Shown piece after piece: positions 1 to 12,990 of a stretch of 64,000 nucleotides of DNA. The translations under genes and the position numbers were made by a program. Each line of letters opens with the position of its first letter. Positions within the stretch are counted from its first letter, which is position 1. The DNA is from Lunularia cruciata. Lineage: Eukaryota; Streptophyta; Marchantiopsida; Lunulariales; Lunulariaceae. The stretch is taken from assembly GCA_948567375.1 (NCBI GenBank), contig OX419759.1, forward strand, positions 6,230,744 to 6,294,743, read 5' to 3'. The notes under the pieces are model-generated. The model did not search any database and was not told the DNA's origin. It saw only the letters and a list, made by a program, of their open reading frames with translations.

Positions 1-350
1 AGTCAGCTTCAGCCAGGATTGCGACACAGTTGTGAGAAATACTTAACATTTTTTATTGATACAAATTCTACCCTCTACAGACAGCTTCCCAAAAATCCCA
101 GGCAAGGCTGTCATAACGTAGTTGCTGGGGAACATTAACTAAGAAAAATTAGCAAGATGTGCAGAATCATCTATTTTGGTTATCCTAAATTGTTCTCTTT
201 GCAGGATTTCCTCGATTTCTGTATGGTGCATTCCCTTAACTGTCAAGCTTGTGGAAATCCAAAATCACGCACTGTGGACTTACTAGTGCTGTGTATTATT
301 GGTAAACAATGTGTATGAAATACAGGGAATGCACCAGACACACTACGCGC
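1..350 (-). other. 3' flank / probable 3' UTR of the LHT-type gene
   Basis: No coding pattern is visible here. The transporter gene reads leftwards and its TAA lies at 351-353, so this stretch is downstream of it and probably holds its 3' UTR. The transcript end cannot be placed from sequence alone. Confidence 0.5.
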
Positions 351-2557
351 TTACTGATAAAATTTGAACTTTGAAGCACTGACAATTATGGCCCTTAATC
401 CTCCAATCGAGGACACGAGCATCAGCAGAACTCCAATTATAATGAAGAGGTAATTTGTGAGCCAAGATAGTCCCCATCTCTTAGGTTTCACGATGATTAG
501 CCACATAATGCACGGGAGCTGCACAGACAGAAGATCAAACTGTCAGTTCAGCTCATTATTTCACCAAACTTAACTGTTCTCTTCGAAAGAAAGAAAATCC
601 ATCAAAGTAAATAAACAAGAGCACAAGTCGAAAAGACTCACGAAGTAAGTAGTCGGTGCGAAAGCAAATCCTCCAAGGAATCCTAGAAGAGCTCCGAAGA
701 AGGGCAGAGTGCAGGCCACGAAGACCGTAAAACAAACGTACAAACTCCTAAGCCAAATTCGCAAAAACGTAGTAGGCTTGAAATGCAATTTCTTCACCAG
801 CACAGTCTCCAACATATCAAACACGGGCATTGCGTAGAGTTGATAGCTCCCGGTAACGTGAATTACCACCATGAAGTTAGCCATGGCAATGAGCCATCTC
901 GGCTTCCCGAGCTGAAGCAGAACATTATCCTTCACAGTGTTACCGAAAGCCCAGTACCCAACAATTGCGACAGGGAAATAGCACATGGCCACAACGATAT
1001 AAGCGACCACAACACCTCGCCACATGGCGATCTTCGATGGCTTATCGGGCGTCGAAGGAATCGTAGCCTGAATTTCCAGGACAACATTATGTCCAGCATA
1101 TGCGAAAGCAACGTTCCCGAGGGCATTGAACACCCCGAATATCAATGCTGCAGACGATCCATCCGGGTAACTATAATCAGCACCAGCAGCTTTGCCATCT
1201 GCGAGGGGGGCAGCCCATGCTATGGTGGAATAGCTGAGGGACATCACGGCAGCTGCTAGGGAGACTCCGGCTATTGAGTTAAAATTAGGCAGCTGGGAGA
1301 GGAAGAAGTGCTGTGAAGCGAAGATGATGATCCAAGCGGATGTGCCGATGTGGCCACAGTGGAAGTCTGGGTCGGCTGCCGACTCCGGGCACTTCACGAG
1401 GTTATGAAACTTGGATAAAGAGTCTCCTCCTGTGACCATGTAGACGATATTGACTCCGACTTCGACGATGAGTTGCTGGGGGACGACGATCCAAAGTCCG
1501 AGTTTGGGGCCGAAAGCTTGTTGTCCGAGTTCATGATAACGATCAAATCGTTTGCCTGGTATCATTTCATGCATCTCCACCATTTGCCACAGAGTGTACA
1601 GGGTGATGCACCAGGACCCGACCAAAACAGCTGTTCCCCAACCCCTGAGAAACACCACCAAGAGAAATGACCACAAAATCAGTTCATGAACGTCAACAAA
1701 TAGGGGAAAATGTTCATAGGTTGGGTTGGCACTGAGTCTGAGGGGTGTGGGAAGAGGAGATTACAATTTAATTTTGGGACAATTTCGAGGAATACGACGG
1801 GGGTTTTGGGGAGCTTATTACCATCCGAGATATGCCATGGCGGAAGGAAGACTGAGCACACCGGCCCCGACCATGGCCGTGACGTTATGAAACGCGGAAT
1901 ACCACCACCTCGCATTTCTTGACCCCGTGACTGGAAGCCAGTCGTCGACGTTCTTGACAGTTCCATCCTTGTCTTCACCCTGCAGCAAGGAAAATTCAAA
2001 AACCAAACTTCAGCTTCCGAATCATCGATTCGTCGAAAATGGAGAAAACAGTTTCCCCCCTAACATCCACGGAGCAGATTACAAACTAAGACATGTGCAA
2101 CAGACCTGCTCCAACTGGAAAAAGTATTTCAGACCCGAGATTGACATTGCAGAAAGTGCCAATCTCATACACAGGAACAGAAATTTGTGCCCGGTGCTAG
2201 TACCCTATATTCTCACCCCTGAAGAGCTAGCATGATGAAAAATTGATCAAACCAAGTTGAACCAGAACTATCGGCATATGATGCGCGAGCCCCTGACGAA
2301 TCTACTGAAACAAAACTGAGAATCTAGACTCTCAGTTCACAGACCCACAACGAAACCACGACTCCGCAACAACTGCAACAGTAGTCATGGTACTGGCAGT
2401 TTCATCCACGATTACTGTCGCACGTCGTTGAATTCACATCCTGCACAACGACTTCAACAGGACAGATTGTCCCACAGTCTCTTACCCGGAAGTTGCCGGA
2501 CCCGTTTCGCGCGAGCTCGACGTCCCCGTTATCAGCAGGATTCTCCCGGGGCGCCAT
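351..2557 (-). CDS. LHT: Lysine/histidine transporter-like (LHT) amino acid permease, four exons
   Basis: Plasma-membrane proton-coupled amino acid importer of the AAAP (Aa_trans) superfamily, LHT subgroup, which in plants takes up neutral and acidic amino acids as well as Lys/His. Exons on the minus strand: 2557-2486, 1979-1822, 1644-642 and 518-351. All introns are GT-AG and phases join cleanly (1401 nt, 466 aa; family about 440-460 aa). Start ATG 2557 is chosen because the 24-codon first exon ends at a good GTAAGA donor and runs in frame into the LHT signature [18 protein letters not shown]. The later in-frame ATG at 2006 lies before an acceptor (CTGCAG) and is probably intronic. Visible hallmarks are [17 protein letters not shown] (first membrane segment), [32 protein letters not shown], and a C-terminal LPCIMWL[11 protein letters not shown] segment ending FKFYQ. 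About 10-11 hydrophobic segments are present. No broken motif is seen, so it is probably functional. Confidence 0.94.
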
Positions 2558-3600
2558 GTTTGAACTCACTTACTCGATGGAGATCAGAGTAGTAGTACTA
2601 CTGGACTCGACTTGAGCTCCTCGAGCTCTTAGAGCTGCGAAAAATTGCTCGTAAGAAAGAAGGATGTTGATCTCAGCACCTGAGTGCAGTCCAACTCACC
2701 TCATTGAAGCTCGAGCAGATGAGTACCTTTCCATTCGGAGTGCTCGGCTATAAGAAGCGGACTGCAATGGCTGTTTTCGCCGATTTTTCGGGGAGTGGTT
2801 CAGTGTATAACATCAGCCACTGTGTTTCCGTCCCTGTTTTCGGGTGGCGGCCGGCTCGGCTCTCCCTCTTCCCCCCTAAGTTTTCGGTCGCCTGTCGCAA
2901 TCGCCCGCTCGAGAAAGAAATCCCCTTAATTAATCCGTCCGAGCTTCTTGGAATGGAATGGTCCTCCAACCCTCAGCCTCTTCTCGGCTTGAATTAGACA
3001 TCGTAGGTGCCGCTGTGTTACTTCTCATCATTGGACACCCTGTTCGGGGTCTTCCCATCCTTCGTGTTTTCTACGCGGTCTCCTTTCTCCAATTAAAAAA
3101 GGAGTTCGGAGAACTGTTCGCGAAAACCCGATCCAACGCTCCGTCCAAGCTGTTCCCGTTCTGGACTTTCTTTGACCTCTAACCGAAAACATGTAAGTTC
3201 TTCGCTCGTTTCAGGGAATATTCGCGAAAAGAAACCGGCCCTGACAGTCCGGGCAGTCTCAAACTCTGCTACAGGCGGGCATTCTCTGTTCGTCGGTAAT
3301 GTCCGAACCGCCGGGACCGCCGACCAAAAAGAACCCGGCTCGACTGAAAGTTATGCGTGTCGAAGTAAACTGCCGGGTTGCTTCATGCACGAAATCAACA
3401 CGGTCGGTTCCGCGCGCTATGCTACAGGTCCGGCGGTAAAATGGATGGCAGATCTTCCCGGGTTTTACGCACTCCAGCCAAAAGTACGTCAGGCGGAGCG
3501 GCTAGTTACGCGCTTCTCGGCTGGACTTCCTATGCCCCGACGAGTACTTATACGTAGCCCGGGCTTCATTTTTCTCGTCTAACTGACTGAGAGGGGAGAG
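2558..3600. other. GC- and CpG-rich upstream region, no assigned gene
   Basis: This is the 5' flank and putative 5' UTR/promoter of the transporter gene. It is visibly richer in G+C and CpG than the AT-rich DNA beyond 3600. It holds open stretches on the plus strand (2704-2997, 3172-3582) whose translations match no family I know and lack domain-like patterns. I treat them as chance openings in GC-rich DNA or possibly an unrecognised 5' exon. A short copy of a repeat tail lies at 3046-3090. Confidence 0.4.
3046..3090 (+). repeat. Copy of a conserved retroelement 3'-tail motif
   Basis: The string GTCTTCCCATCCTTCGTGTT followed by TTCTACGCGGTC resembles sequence found just after the decayed ORF of the presumed non-LTR element at 17525-17560 (opposite strand). 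Related copies lie at 33130-33170, 45590-45650 and 48871-48913. I read it as a severely truncated 3' end of the same family. No convincing target duplication is visible here. Confidence 0.45.
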
Positions 3601-5189
3601 GGAAGAGCGCTCAGAAATTTGTTGTGAAATTTGAGATTTGAGGATGGAAAGACTCCATCAACCGTACAAGGAAATTTTTTGGTGAAATTGACTTTGTGGT
3701 ATTCTTCGTTTTCCAAACTTCAGGTTGATTGGTTTGCACAGCAACAACCACAGAAGTGGGTCACTACGAAGGTGAAAGTACCTGTCAGGACTTGGAAAAG
3801 ATTCGTGAGCATTTTCTTCAACAGACAAAACCTTTCATATGATTGTCGTCATTAAGATTTGGAAGTTATCGGAAATTCTTGTTGTGGGGATGTACGTTGA
3901 TAGTATTTTAAAGGAGTACGTTAGCTTTCAGTTGATGTTGCTTGTGACTAAATTCAGTGCTACTTACGGTAGTAATTCTTTATGTTTCTTTTTGCCATCT
4001 CAAAGTAGATGCAGAAGAGATTTTTGTTATTGAGATAATTGCCTGAATTTTGTTTAGAAATAGGTATAAACTTACACATTAACTTCGAAACAATAAAATC
4101 TACCTGTATTTAAAGTCTAGTTTGGGCCCCTTCTTACGAAAAAGTGTCCAGATTTCAAACCTTCAACTACTTAATCATCCGTACATAGTTAATTTTTGGT
4201 ATGAAGAAGTGAAGAAGCACTAAAAAACAATAATTGAATAAGAGGGAGAGGAGCAATAAGGAATCATTTTTATTGATTATTGGTGAATATTATCCCATCT
4301 GATTATGCATGAAATCTAATTACACATGAAAGACCTACCGTCACTTTCCAAAGATGAATAAACATAAATACTTAGTTTCCAAATTAAGGAAAAAAAAAAA
4401 CAAAAACACCAGACCGTATGTTAAAGCTTTGTGTATTACAGTATACGTTTGAGTTGTTTATTATTTTCCTCTAATATAGTTTAATAATAGATTTTACTGG
4501 AGAAGGACGAGAAAAAAGAACAAACACTTCTGTTTGAAATGCTTTTATTTATGACCAGGATTTTGTCTTCTCATGGGAGTTATTGGAATTATAAGAATCT
4601 TGAGTTGATGGGGAAGGTTGACTCATGCTCTCACTTTCTACCAAATACGAGCATGAGTTGAATTAAGTAATTAGTCCGTTCAACACTGTTTCTAGATTTA
4701 ACACACGTAATTCTCTACTATCAAGTAACAACACCTTACTTCTCTACTCCTTTATCGGATGAGCATATGACTACCAGGAGCAGCACATTGACCTCTTTCT
4801 CCTACATAAATTCTGTGCAACCACCTCTAAAAACGTATTAAACTTTTATCGAAGGAAAATCAACTTGAAAAATGAATTTAGAATAGCCATCCAATAAGGT
4901 TTTCAGCTGAAGTAAGTGCACAAAACTTACGAACAGATTCAATTGCTAAGGAAAATAATAACCGATATTATCATACCAAGACAAACTCAAACGAAGAAGC
5001 TCTCACAACTACTTATATAACTTTGCTCATCTCAATGATATGATGAAAGATTTCCACCACCATCCAGCCGACTCATAATCTGTAGGTGATCCTTGCGTCC
5101 TGACTATGTTTATTTTACAATTAGTGCTTGCAAAAGACTAAAAAATAAAACCTGCATACAGTTAGAAATTCACGGGTAAATGAGTTGAG
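3601..5189. other. AT-rich intergenic DNA
   Basis: No gene, RNA or element was recognised. Open frames are short and without family patterns. An A-run near 4388 is the only low-complexity tract. Confidence 0.5.
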
Positions 5190-5476
5190 TTAGGTTGAGT
5201 TTAGAGCAGGAGCAGAAAGTACGAAAACGAACGAACGAAAAGCGAAGAAGAAGACGCTTTCGCGACTTTCTGGATCTCTTTCCTGAATTTCCTTACAACG
5301 TCGTTCAGGGCAGTTGAATGGATCGAGGATGCGACAGGTTCGCGGAACGTCCGAACTAAGATTTGGCTGACAATGGCGGTCGGTATCCATTTCATTTCCG
5401 GCGGAGAAAGACTACACCGACCCGCCAAACTGGGAACATGGCTCAAACCACCTTCCAAGTGCCAAGTGGCTGTCAT
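5190..5476 (-). other. Unrecognised open frame, doubtful gene
   Basis: A minus-strand frame of 91 codons from ATG 5476 (MTATWHLEGGLSHVPSLAG...) ends in a short hydrophobic run. A second frame overlaps it. The segment is locally CpG-richer than its surroundings, which could mark a 5' exon, but no homologous family, downstream exon or splice chain was found. I would not call it a gene without transcript support. Confidence 0.15.
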
Positions 5477-6545
5477 GGTGTTCTGTCATTGCCACATAGG
5501 ATTGATGCAACCTGTCAAGACTTTAGGGTCCGTTAAGGGTTGTCTCCAACTTAACGGTCCGCCAAGCCGGAGTTCCAAATATGGGGTCAATTAAGTCCAT
5601 CTCTATATTCGGGGCTAAGATAGGGCAGCATGTTTTACCCACGGTGTGCTTCTGATCTTTCGTTGTTGTTGTAACTTTTTTTCTTGTTTTATGTTTATTG
5701 CCATTACGAGAATATTTTATGAGAAGATTGATAAGTTTATGTTGAGATTTGTGATTCATGAGAAAATATTTATCTTTTTGTCTTTTGGCAGGACACGGAT
5801 AGACAATAGTTCCACTGAGTAAAATTTTCCTTTTTAGCTTAGCTGGTAAAGCGAAGTATTAAGGACATCACGTAGAAATAGAAAACTTCAAAGTATCTGT
5901 AAGTATAAAAATCAAAATATCAGTTCATGATAGGCTATGGTCAAACCAATAAAGTATAATATAAGAACTTATTTCGAGTTGACATTTGGGATTTCTTTCC
6001 TAGTTTCTCCCTTCTCCCTTCTTACGAGAGAGATAAACATAGTGTGGTTTGACAAACGACCTTTTCACTCATGATAAATTTTACATCATCTTGACTGATG
6101 ACAACATTTAATACGCAAGAAGACAAGAGAATTGTCAACAACCAGAAAGCAAAACCTCCCCTATGATAGCTATTAAAAAGGAAATACCTACAAAAAACGA
6201 AACAAAGTAAAAAGAAGTAAGGCCCAATACAAAAGTTCCACAAATGAAATGCCCTAAACCCTTAAATCCTGCCCTGGAAGTTGAGAATATCATGCTTTAT
6301 AGATTCATTTTTGAGTCATCCTACCTATATGTAAGAACTCACGCCATTTGTAAGAAGGAGGAGGACCCCAAGAAACACAAACCTAGACTCCATCTATGCA
6401 TACTGAAGAACGTTCATCCATAGCCTAAAATTCCTGAAGATTGGTGATGTCGGAGTATCTTCCTACTGGCCAACGTTCAACTTTTTGTGCACCGCACTCT
6501 GTCCAAAATAAGGGAAGGAAACTCGTACCAGGATTCTGCAGAAAG

Positions 6546-6565
6546 GAGAGAGAGAGAGAGAGAGA
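6546..6565. repeat. (GA)n microsatellite
   Basis: Uninterrupted run of about ten GA dinucleotides in otherwise unremarkable DNA. Confidence 0.9.
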
Positions 6566-9500
6566 TTCTGCACATGATCAGCTGTCTTCCTCAGGTGACT
6601 CCAATTCGTGTACACAATGACAGGGCCACGTTGACCTAAGAAAAAGGTTTTTGACTGAAAGAAGTCAAGCAAGCCGCACTCTGACCGAAGTCTTGCGTGT
6701 TGACGAGACATCTGTCCTGTCCTCCTCTTAAGCACTGAGGTGGGGCTTACTGGATTCACTTTTCCTTTCTTTTCTGGAGAGTTTCAACTTGTTGGGCCTC
6801 GTCGAAGACATCGATGGACCGATTGAGGGCTACCTTTGTAAGTCAGAGACAGAGAGAGATCGATCGATCTGTCTACCTATCTGTGCTGAGGAAGATGAGA
6901 TGTTTACTCGTTCGTGAAGATACGTGAAAGCATGTATGACTCTGTATATGGGCTACACTCAGTTGGACAGTTTTCCCCGTACCAGAGATTGGTGTCTGCA
7001 ACGGATAATGTAAGGACTGCTGGTTCTTTGCACGTCTGTGCGAAACGGTTTGTTGTACTTATGGGTTCCAAAATCATCATCTCAGGGGTGGGTTAGTGTT
7101 GTTTACTGCGTCAATCTCGTCTCGAACTCTGATCCTGAGAACCTTGAAAAGCTGCGTATAAGAATGCTTTTGTGGACGATCAAGAGCGTGTTCTGCTTGT
7201 CGTTTCATGAGTGCCATCAGCTGGGTCTAGCTTGGGAAGAAAACAATTGAGAGATGTTGCAATTACGTCAAGCTAGAATCTGGGGTTGTGGTGCAGGAGA
7301 TACGGTCTTGAAACTATCTTTTGTCGTTTGACAGATATAGAAGATTCTTCGTGCCCTGATTAATACACTGTAGACGGCTGATAATGTCTCCAGACTATGC
7401 TGTCTGGATTGTATATAAAGCACATTCCTGAATCTCCTGCCATGCACAACTGCAGTTCTGGTTGTGACTATAAGCTTGACCTTATTGACAGGTAAGTTCA
7501 CGTGTATTTCTTGCATGCGATAACTAGTTTGGGATTAATTAAGTATGCTCATCAAATTAACAAGGAAAAGGAGAAACGAGTATTCGTTGTTTTTATTCTG
7601 TGGATTTGTCCTCGACTAGTTAAATATAACTAATTGATATTTGTTAGCGTAATTAGCTCAGGAAAATACCAATGAAATGGGACCTGCATCCACTTGTGAT
7701 TGGTGGCATAGATTCAAAGAGGAAGGAAAGTAAATTCTGTCCAGGTTCAAATGTTTACAACGATTTCTTTTATGAGAGCTATTGCAAATTTGTCCATGAA
7801 ATGAGTCCTTGGTGCTTAAAGTGGGAAAATATTTATAACATTAGCTTGCCTATCCAATTTTATCGGATGTTCCTTAAGGACACTCCTTTATAGTGGTAGA
7901 ACATGTAACAATGGACTGAGCGAAAAGAAGAATCATGCAACCTTTATCAGCCTCTTCGTTTGTGGATAAGGAAGGAATTCAGAGATGATCTGATATACAT
8001 ATCTTCATCAATTTCAGGGAGAAAATTGCACATGATCTTTAACACGAAATTATAATTTCTCCTATCAGCCCCAGTTTGTGGATTCTTAGGTTTGACACTC
8101 AAAAATCATCTTAGATGATGTGATAAGTTTTTATGTTGCTTGATTAGTTGAATCACAGTGTAAGAACATGTATACAGCTTGAAAAGCTTATCAACTTTGA
8201 TATAGATCTTGAATATACCCACTAGCACTTCTTCAGATCATCAGTTTTGATTTGAATTTATATTCTTTTTCATGTATCTTCTAACATGATGTTACAATCC
8301 TGTCGTATGATGGGTACTCCTTTTCCTTGTGTATGTTTACTCTTTATCCAGTTACCTATTTACAATTCTATATATACCATTCTCAAACTTAAACCCTTGA
8401 ATGCAATATGAAGGCAAGAAAGTTACATGAAATAACATCCTCAATCACGAAGTCTTTATATAATGTCATCATTGGATCACTCCATATATCTCAATTAAAC
8501 TCTGGTTTATACGACAAATACCATTATTATAAGATTATATCTCTTATGTCTCCTCATCATCCTGTTGGCTACATTGTGCTTTTGCCCCTATTATTTCTTC
8601 ATCGCAACTACTAAACCAGTACGCTACACCCACCATAGTATAAGGAACTGGCCCTACAGCTGTGCTATTCAAAGCAGGAAATCACATTTTAAACCCTAGT
8701 GATCAATTCACACAAACATACTGAATAGGACCTCTCAGTAATTTCGTAACAAGGATAAAACTTCCATAATAACAACTTCCAACGTCTAATGTCCGAATGC
8801 TTGGGCATTTTTGGTAAAGTAGTGCCGTATCTTTATGATCATCTTGATCTCCAACATGGTGAGGAAACAGTCGACACTTATTAGTAGTTTGCTATCTCGG
8901 GGACATGAACCACCAGTAGTTTGTCCAGGCGACTTTAAGTGCTAGATATGTCGAGAATCACAACATGAGAACTAGATTTAGAGTTGTATTCCAGCTCCTC
9001 TCATGTATTGGCGTAGGGTAGAGATCCTAGTGATTGTCCTACACAAAGTATGACAATAGAACGTGCATTAGCATTAGCATCCTCTAATCAGGTTTTGATC
9101 TTGAGGTTACATGAAGATCCACTTGAATCAAAGCACGTGGTGATGAAGAAGCTCTCAATGTATAATAGACATCTTAACATCTTTCCATTTAAATATTTAG
9201 ATATACTTTCTCCTTATTATACATCTTTATATTACAATCAACTCTCCTTTGGCTTCTGATCAGATTTTTTAATTGAATATTAGCTCAAATGAAAGATAAT
9301 AAAATTTAGATGTGAATATCTTCTTAGTTTTTGTTTATTTTAATCTTAATTTTGTTTATTTTGAATCTTAATTATCAAAATATGAATCTAAAACGTTTTC
9401 TCCTTTTCATCAGTTGGGCAACCAATACCACACACCATTGGTCCACCAAAACCCAAGCTCGACGAAGCTCATTCATGCCTGTTCCTTCAGGTTCAATAGG

Positions 9501-10987
9501 ACTGATTACTCAAATTCCCCATCGATCTGACCTTCTTGGCGTTTTCATTCAAGCTACTCGGCGAAGTCACGTGCATCAACATCAACTAGTATGTTATCAT
9601 GTTTCAGCTGACATAAATTCTACATTTATGGTTGATGCATGTGAAACGATAGACTTCGTTGACAATATATGAACTCTCTTATTCAAGAGTTCAAAAACAT
9701 CGCACTTCCTCCCGTACAAGTATATAAAATTTTTCACTATAGAGTCCAAGTCTTACCATGGAGAAAAAGAAGATAAGTGAACTCTCCACATCTTTTATGA
9801 TTCACGCTATGTGCTTTTTGTTCACGAGTGAGCAGCAAGGCATCGAGTGGAAAATTTCACACAAAACTCAAATAGAAGGCTATTCAAAGCACAGGACACA
9901 TTATTCCAGTCAAGAAAACGTGTTTAACTTCAGTGTACCAGCACAATGAATAAATATCGGCTGAAACAAAACTAGAAAACTGCCTACAAATCAGCGACAC
10001 GATGTCCAAGGACACCTCATCTCCACTACCTGAAACATGTACGAAGCACAAATACAAATACAAACTCGAAGAAGGACTGTCCACCCAAACCAAGTCAATG
10101 GAAAAGATGATAAATCATGATTTTATTACCCCCAGGAAAAAGGCTACCATATCTCATGGCCATCTGATTCTGGAGACGGGAGGGAGGGTGGTCCGGAAAG
10201 TAGGACTAACGGCGGAACTATCTCACACACAATGCAAGTCCTTTGACTTAGCTAAGGATCAGGAAACGTGGCGAGTACCTCCGCAAGCGTCCAAAACAGA
10301 GGGAGGTACTATCCTAACGCGACGGTTTTGTGAAACGTGACGAATACTATCACGACCGTCGAGGTCGCGCTGAGGTGTGGGTAGCGCCACACGCCAGGCG
10401 GTATCTCCACTTTAGCTATTCTTGTTGACCATGTCGCCATCGCGATTCTTACGTATTTCTGTAAGACACACATGAAAAGTTTTGTTTCAGAAATGGATGA
10501 GTTAATATGTAGGTAGTATGAATCGAGTAGACTTTTCTCTAAGTGGGTCTTGTTGACAATTAGTTTACATGGCACTTATGGTTGATGATTTTGTGTTTAC
10601 GGGTTATCCCCACACGCTGCATGTATTGTGCTTGGAGAGGGTAATTCCTGATGATGAAAAGTTAGCTGAACGGATTACCTCGTTTCTGGGGTTCTAAAAA
10701 CTCTTCATCAACGTGGTAGCTTTAATAGCTGTGCACTTCGATGAACTACAAGGTACAGTTGAAAGTATTCCCTAGTACAACTTTCAGAATTCCATACCCC
10801 ATTGTCTGTGAAGGAAAAAGCTGGGAGTCTTTAGCACATTCCTTTGTTTGGTCATATTGTGTCTGTTTTTTATATAATACCAAGGGACTGCATTGAGTGA
10901 TTGTTACGTGGCCATGGTATTATCAGCATTATCTAACTGACTAAGTAAGTTGAGTTCAATTTTCAGGAGTTAGTCCCTGGTTACGAA

Positions 10988-11011
10988 CTGTTAACGGCGA
11001 GCCGTTAACAG
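10988..11011. repeat. Perfect inverted repeat, 11 bp arms
   Basis: CTGTTAACGGC and its exact reverse complement are separated by only GA. Each arm contains GTTAAC and AACGG, which resemble plant MYB-type recognition cores. The site lies in a gene-free region about 2 kb from the 3' end of the isochorismatase-like gene, so a regulatory role is unproven. Confidence 0.7.
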
Positions 11012-11644
11012 TAAGCTATGTAATATTCCATGAGAAAGAGGACTTTGTTTATTACAGGGACAAAATATATAATCCTAGGTCTAATTTACCAATCGATATG
11101 TTATACTGTGCACAGTAGTGACATCATAAGTACATACAACTTTCTGTGATGGTTATGAGGGATAACATTGTTCTACCTGAAAAGGTTGACTGCTGAAACT
11201 CCTTTCTACACCTGTACATCGTACCACCGAGTGTATTCAATACGTTCATGACTTTTGAGACTTCTTCGGCTATATTGGTACCGTCAAGTGACTTCAATAT
11301 ATCCACGACCTCCGCGTCATATTGGTCTCGTGAAGTACGATATCCATGCAACTACATCTTCCTTGGCCTTTTCAGTAAAATCTGGTGTGAGTTCATGCAG
11401 AGCAGCAATCGAGATAAGAGTGCTTATGAATTTTGAACAGGTGGATGATCAAGCTTCCTAACTTTAAAAGGAAGTAGACTCACATCAATTGGAACAGATT
11501 CTAAATAGATGGACTTGTACCGCATGTTAGTAGATGGAGTACTGTAACTACATTTGAACAACCCTGTAACACCAACTCTGAAGACGATGGATACAAACCC
11601 TACAAATACTTTTCAGTTTCAAGTCGAACCGGTGCAGTACATAG

Positions 11645-11735
11645 GTGCTCATCTCTCTTGAAATCCTGGATCATTTGAAATCCTGGATACATAAGTGCTC
11701 ATCTCTCTTGGAATCCTGGATCATTTGAAGTCCTG
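11645..11735. repeat. Tandem duplication, 50 bp period
   Basis: GTGCTCATCTCTCTTG followed by a TCCTGGATCATTTGAA block is repeated directly after 50 bp with one or two substitutions. The second unit is incomplete. Confidence 0.8.
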
Positions 11736-12990
11736 CACTTTCTAGCAATTATAGAAGCAGTGATTCAAAGAAAATAAAACGCTTCATTATTAAGATCTTC
11801 TCCTTCGATTGGAAAGAAGTTATCTTCGGTTAGAAATAAGTTGTAAACCTTACTTTCCCAGCCGCCCCTAATCTGTCCCGTCTACTTCCATTATCTTTAA
11901 CTGACGATCTTACTGGCGATTTGCTGATTTAAATTGCAGCAAGAAGACTTCGATATAAGGTGTGTTTACATCTAGCCCTCTAGGGTGTTTACCTCTAATG
12001 AGCTGTATGGTTAAATGTCGTTGGGTAGGTACGAGTGATACCCACGAGTGTATGCGACTCAACATCCAACAAGGAGACTCATGGCCCTCTTTCTAGCTCT
12101 CGTGGACACCTTAGAAGACTCAAATCAACCTTGAGTAGTAAGATGGTGTAAACCTTCCAAACAGATCCGTCACCAATGGAGACTCCTTGGTGACTCCTTG
12201 ACTTCCGATGGGACAGATGGGATAATGGCCATATACTGATCCTTAGCCACGTAGATAACCACAGGTTCACAGCGGTTATATCTCACTGCATGCAGCTCTA
12301 AGAGAGAAGATCGGACTGGCTGTTTGTAGACCAAATCAATATACGAATGCCAAGAGTGGAACAGTTTGAAACTTCAAGCAATCTGGCGACCAGCTTGACT
12401 ACTGAATCTCGAAGATACTGCGTTTGAAGAAACATTCTTTATCATACACTCTTAACTCTGCCGTTGTTTGCAATAGATTAATAGTTCGCGTCATGATTGT
12501 TTTCTTGACACCCACAGTGAAGTGAATGCAAACTCTGTACAACCTTTTGATTTGTGCTATTAAATATGACCATGCCAATTGTTCTTCACCAGTCATTGGT
12601 CGAAATAGATAAATGATGACCGGATTGAGCGAAAGCTGTCGAAGCTTAGTGAAACTATTTGACAGCCGAATTCGAAAGAAAGTAAGAACTTGTTCTATCA
12701 AACTTCTATGTACTACCGAGAGTGCATCCCCAAAAAACATTTCGTATGAGGTCAACGTTTAAATAAACTCCCCAACAATTTCTGCTCACAGGACCCCGAA
12801 CTGCACCTATGCCCGTGCAGTTCGAGGTTGACATGTAACTATCCTCCAGTCCCGAATTCAGTTTGAAACTACAGCACTTAAACTGCTGAGAGAGAGGTGA
12901 GAGTACAAAATACTTTTTAATCTCAAGTCATTTGGGGGTCAAGAAAACGTGGAAACGTACAGAAGTTCATCCGGAATTCTACGCGCTACC

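Larger units (their letters stand above)
5477..12990. other. Long gene-poor interval
   Basis: About 7.5 kb without a gene I can support. Several open frames of 60-118 codons exist (for example 9331-9672 plus, 10002-10340 plus, 12399-12755 minus), but their translations show no known domain, and no splice chain could be built. The interval contains a GA microsatellite, a perfect palindrome and a 50 bp tandem duplication, listed separately. Confidence 0.5.

Noticed and set aside
783-1259. 158-codon plus-strand frame over the transporter gene
   Set aside because: Antisense shadow of the LHT coding exon. The permease motifs are clear on the minus strand.
3172-3582. 136-codon plus-strand frame in CpG-rich DNA
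   Set aside because: No domain, composition or splice evidence. Long open frames are expected in GC-rich sequence.
5821-5900. tRNA-like A-box (TAGCTTAGCTGGTAAAGC)
   Set aside because: No matching B-box or cloverleaf can be drawn in the following bases.
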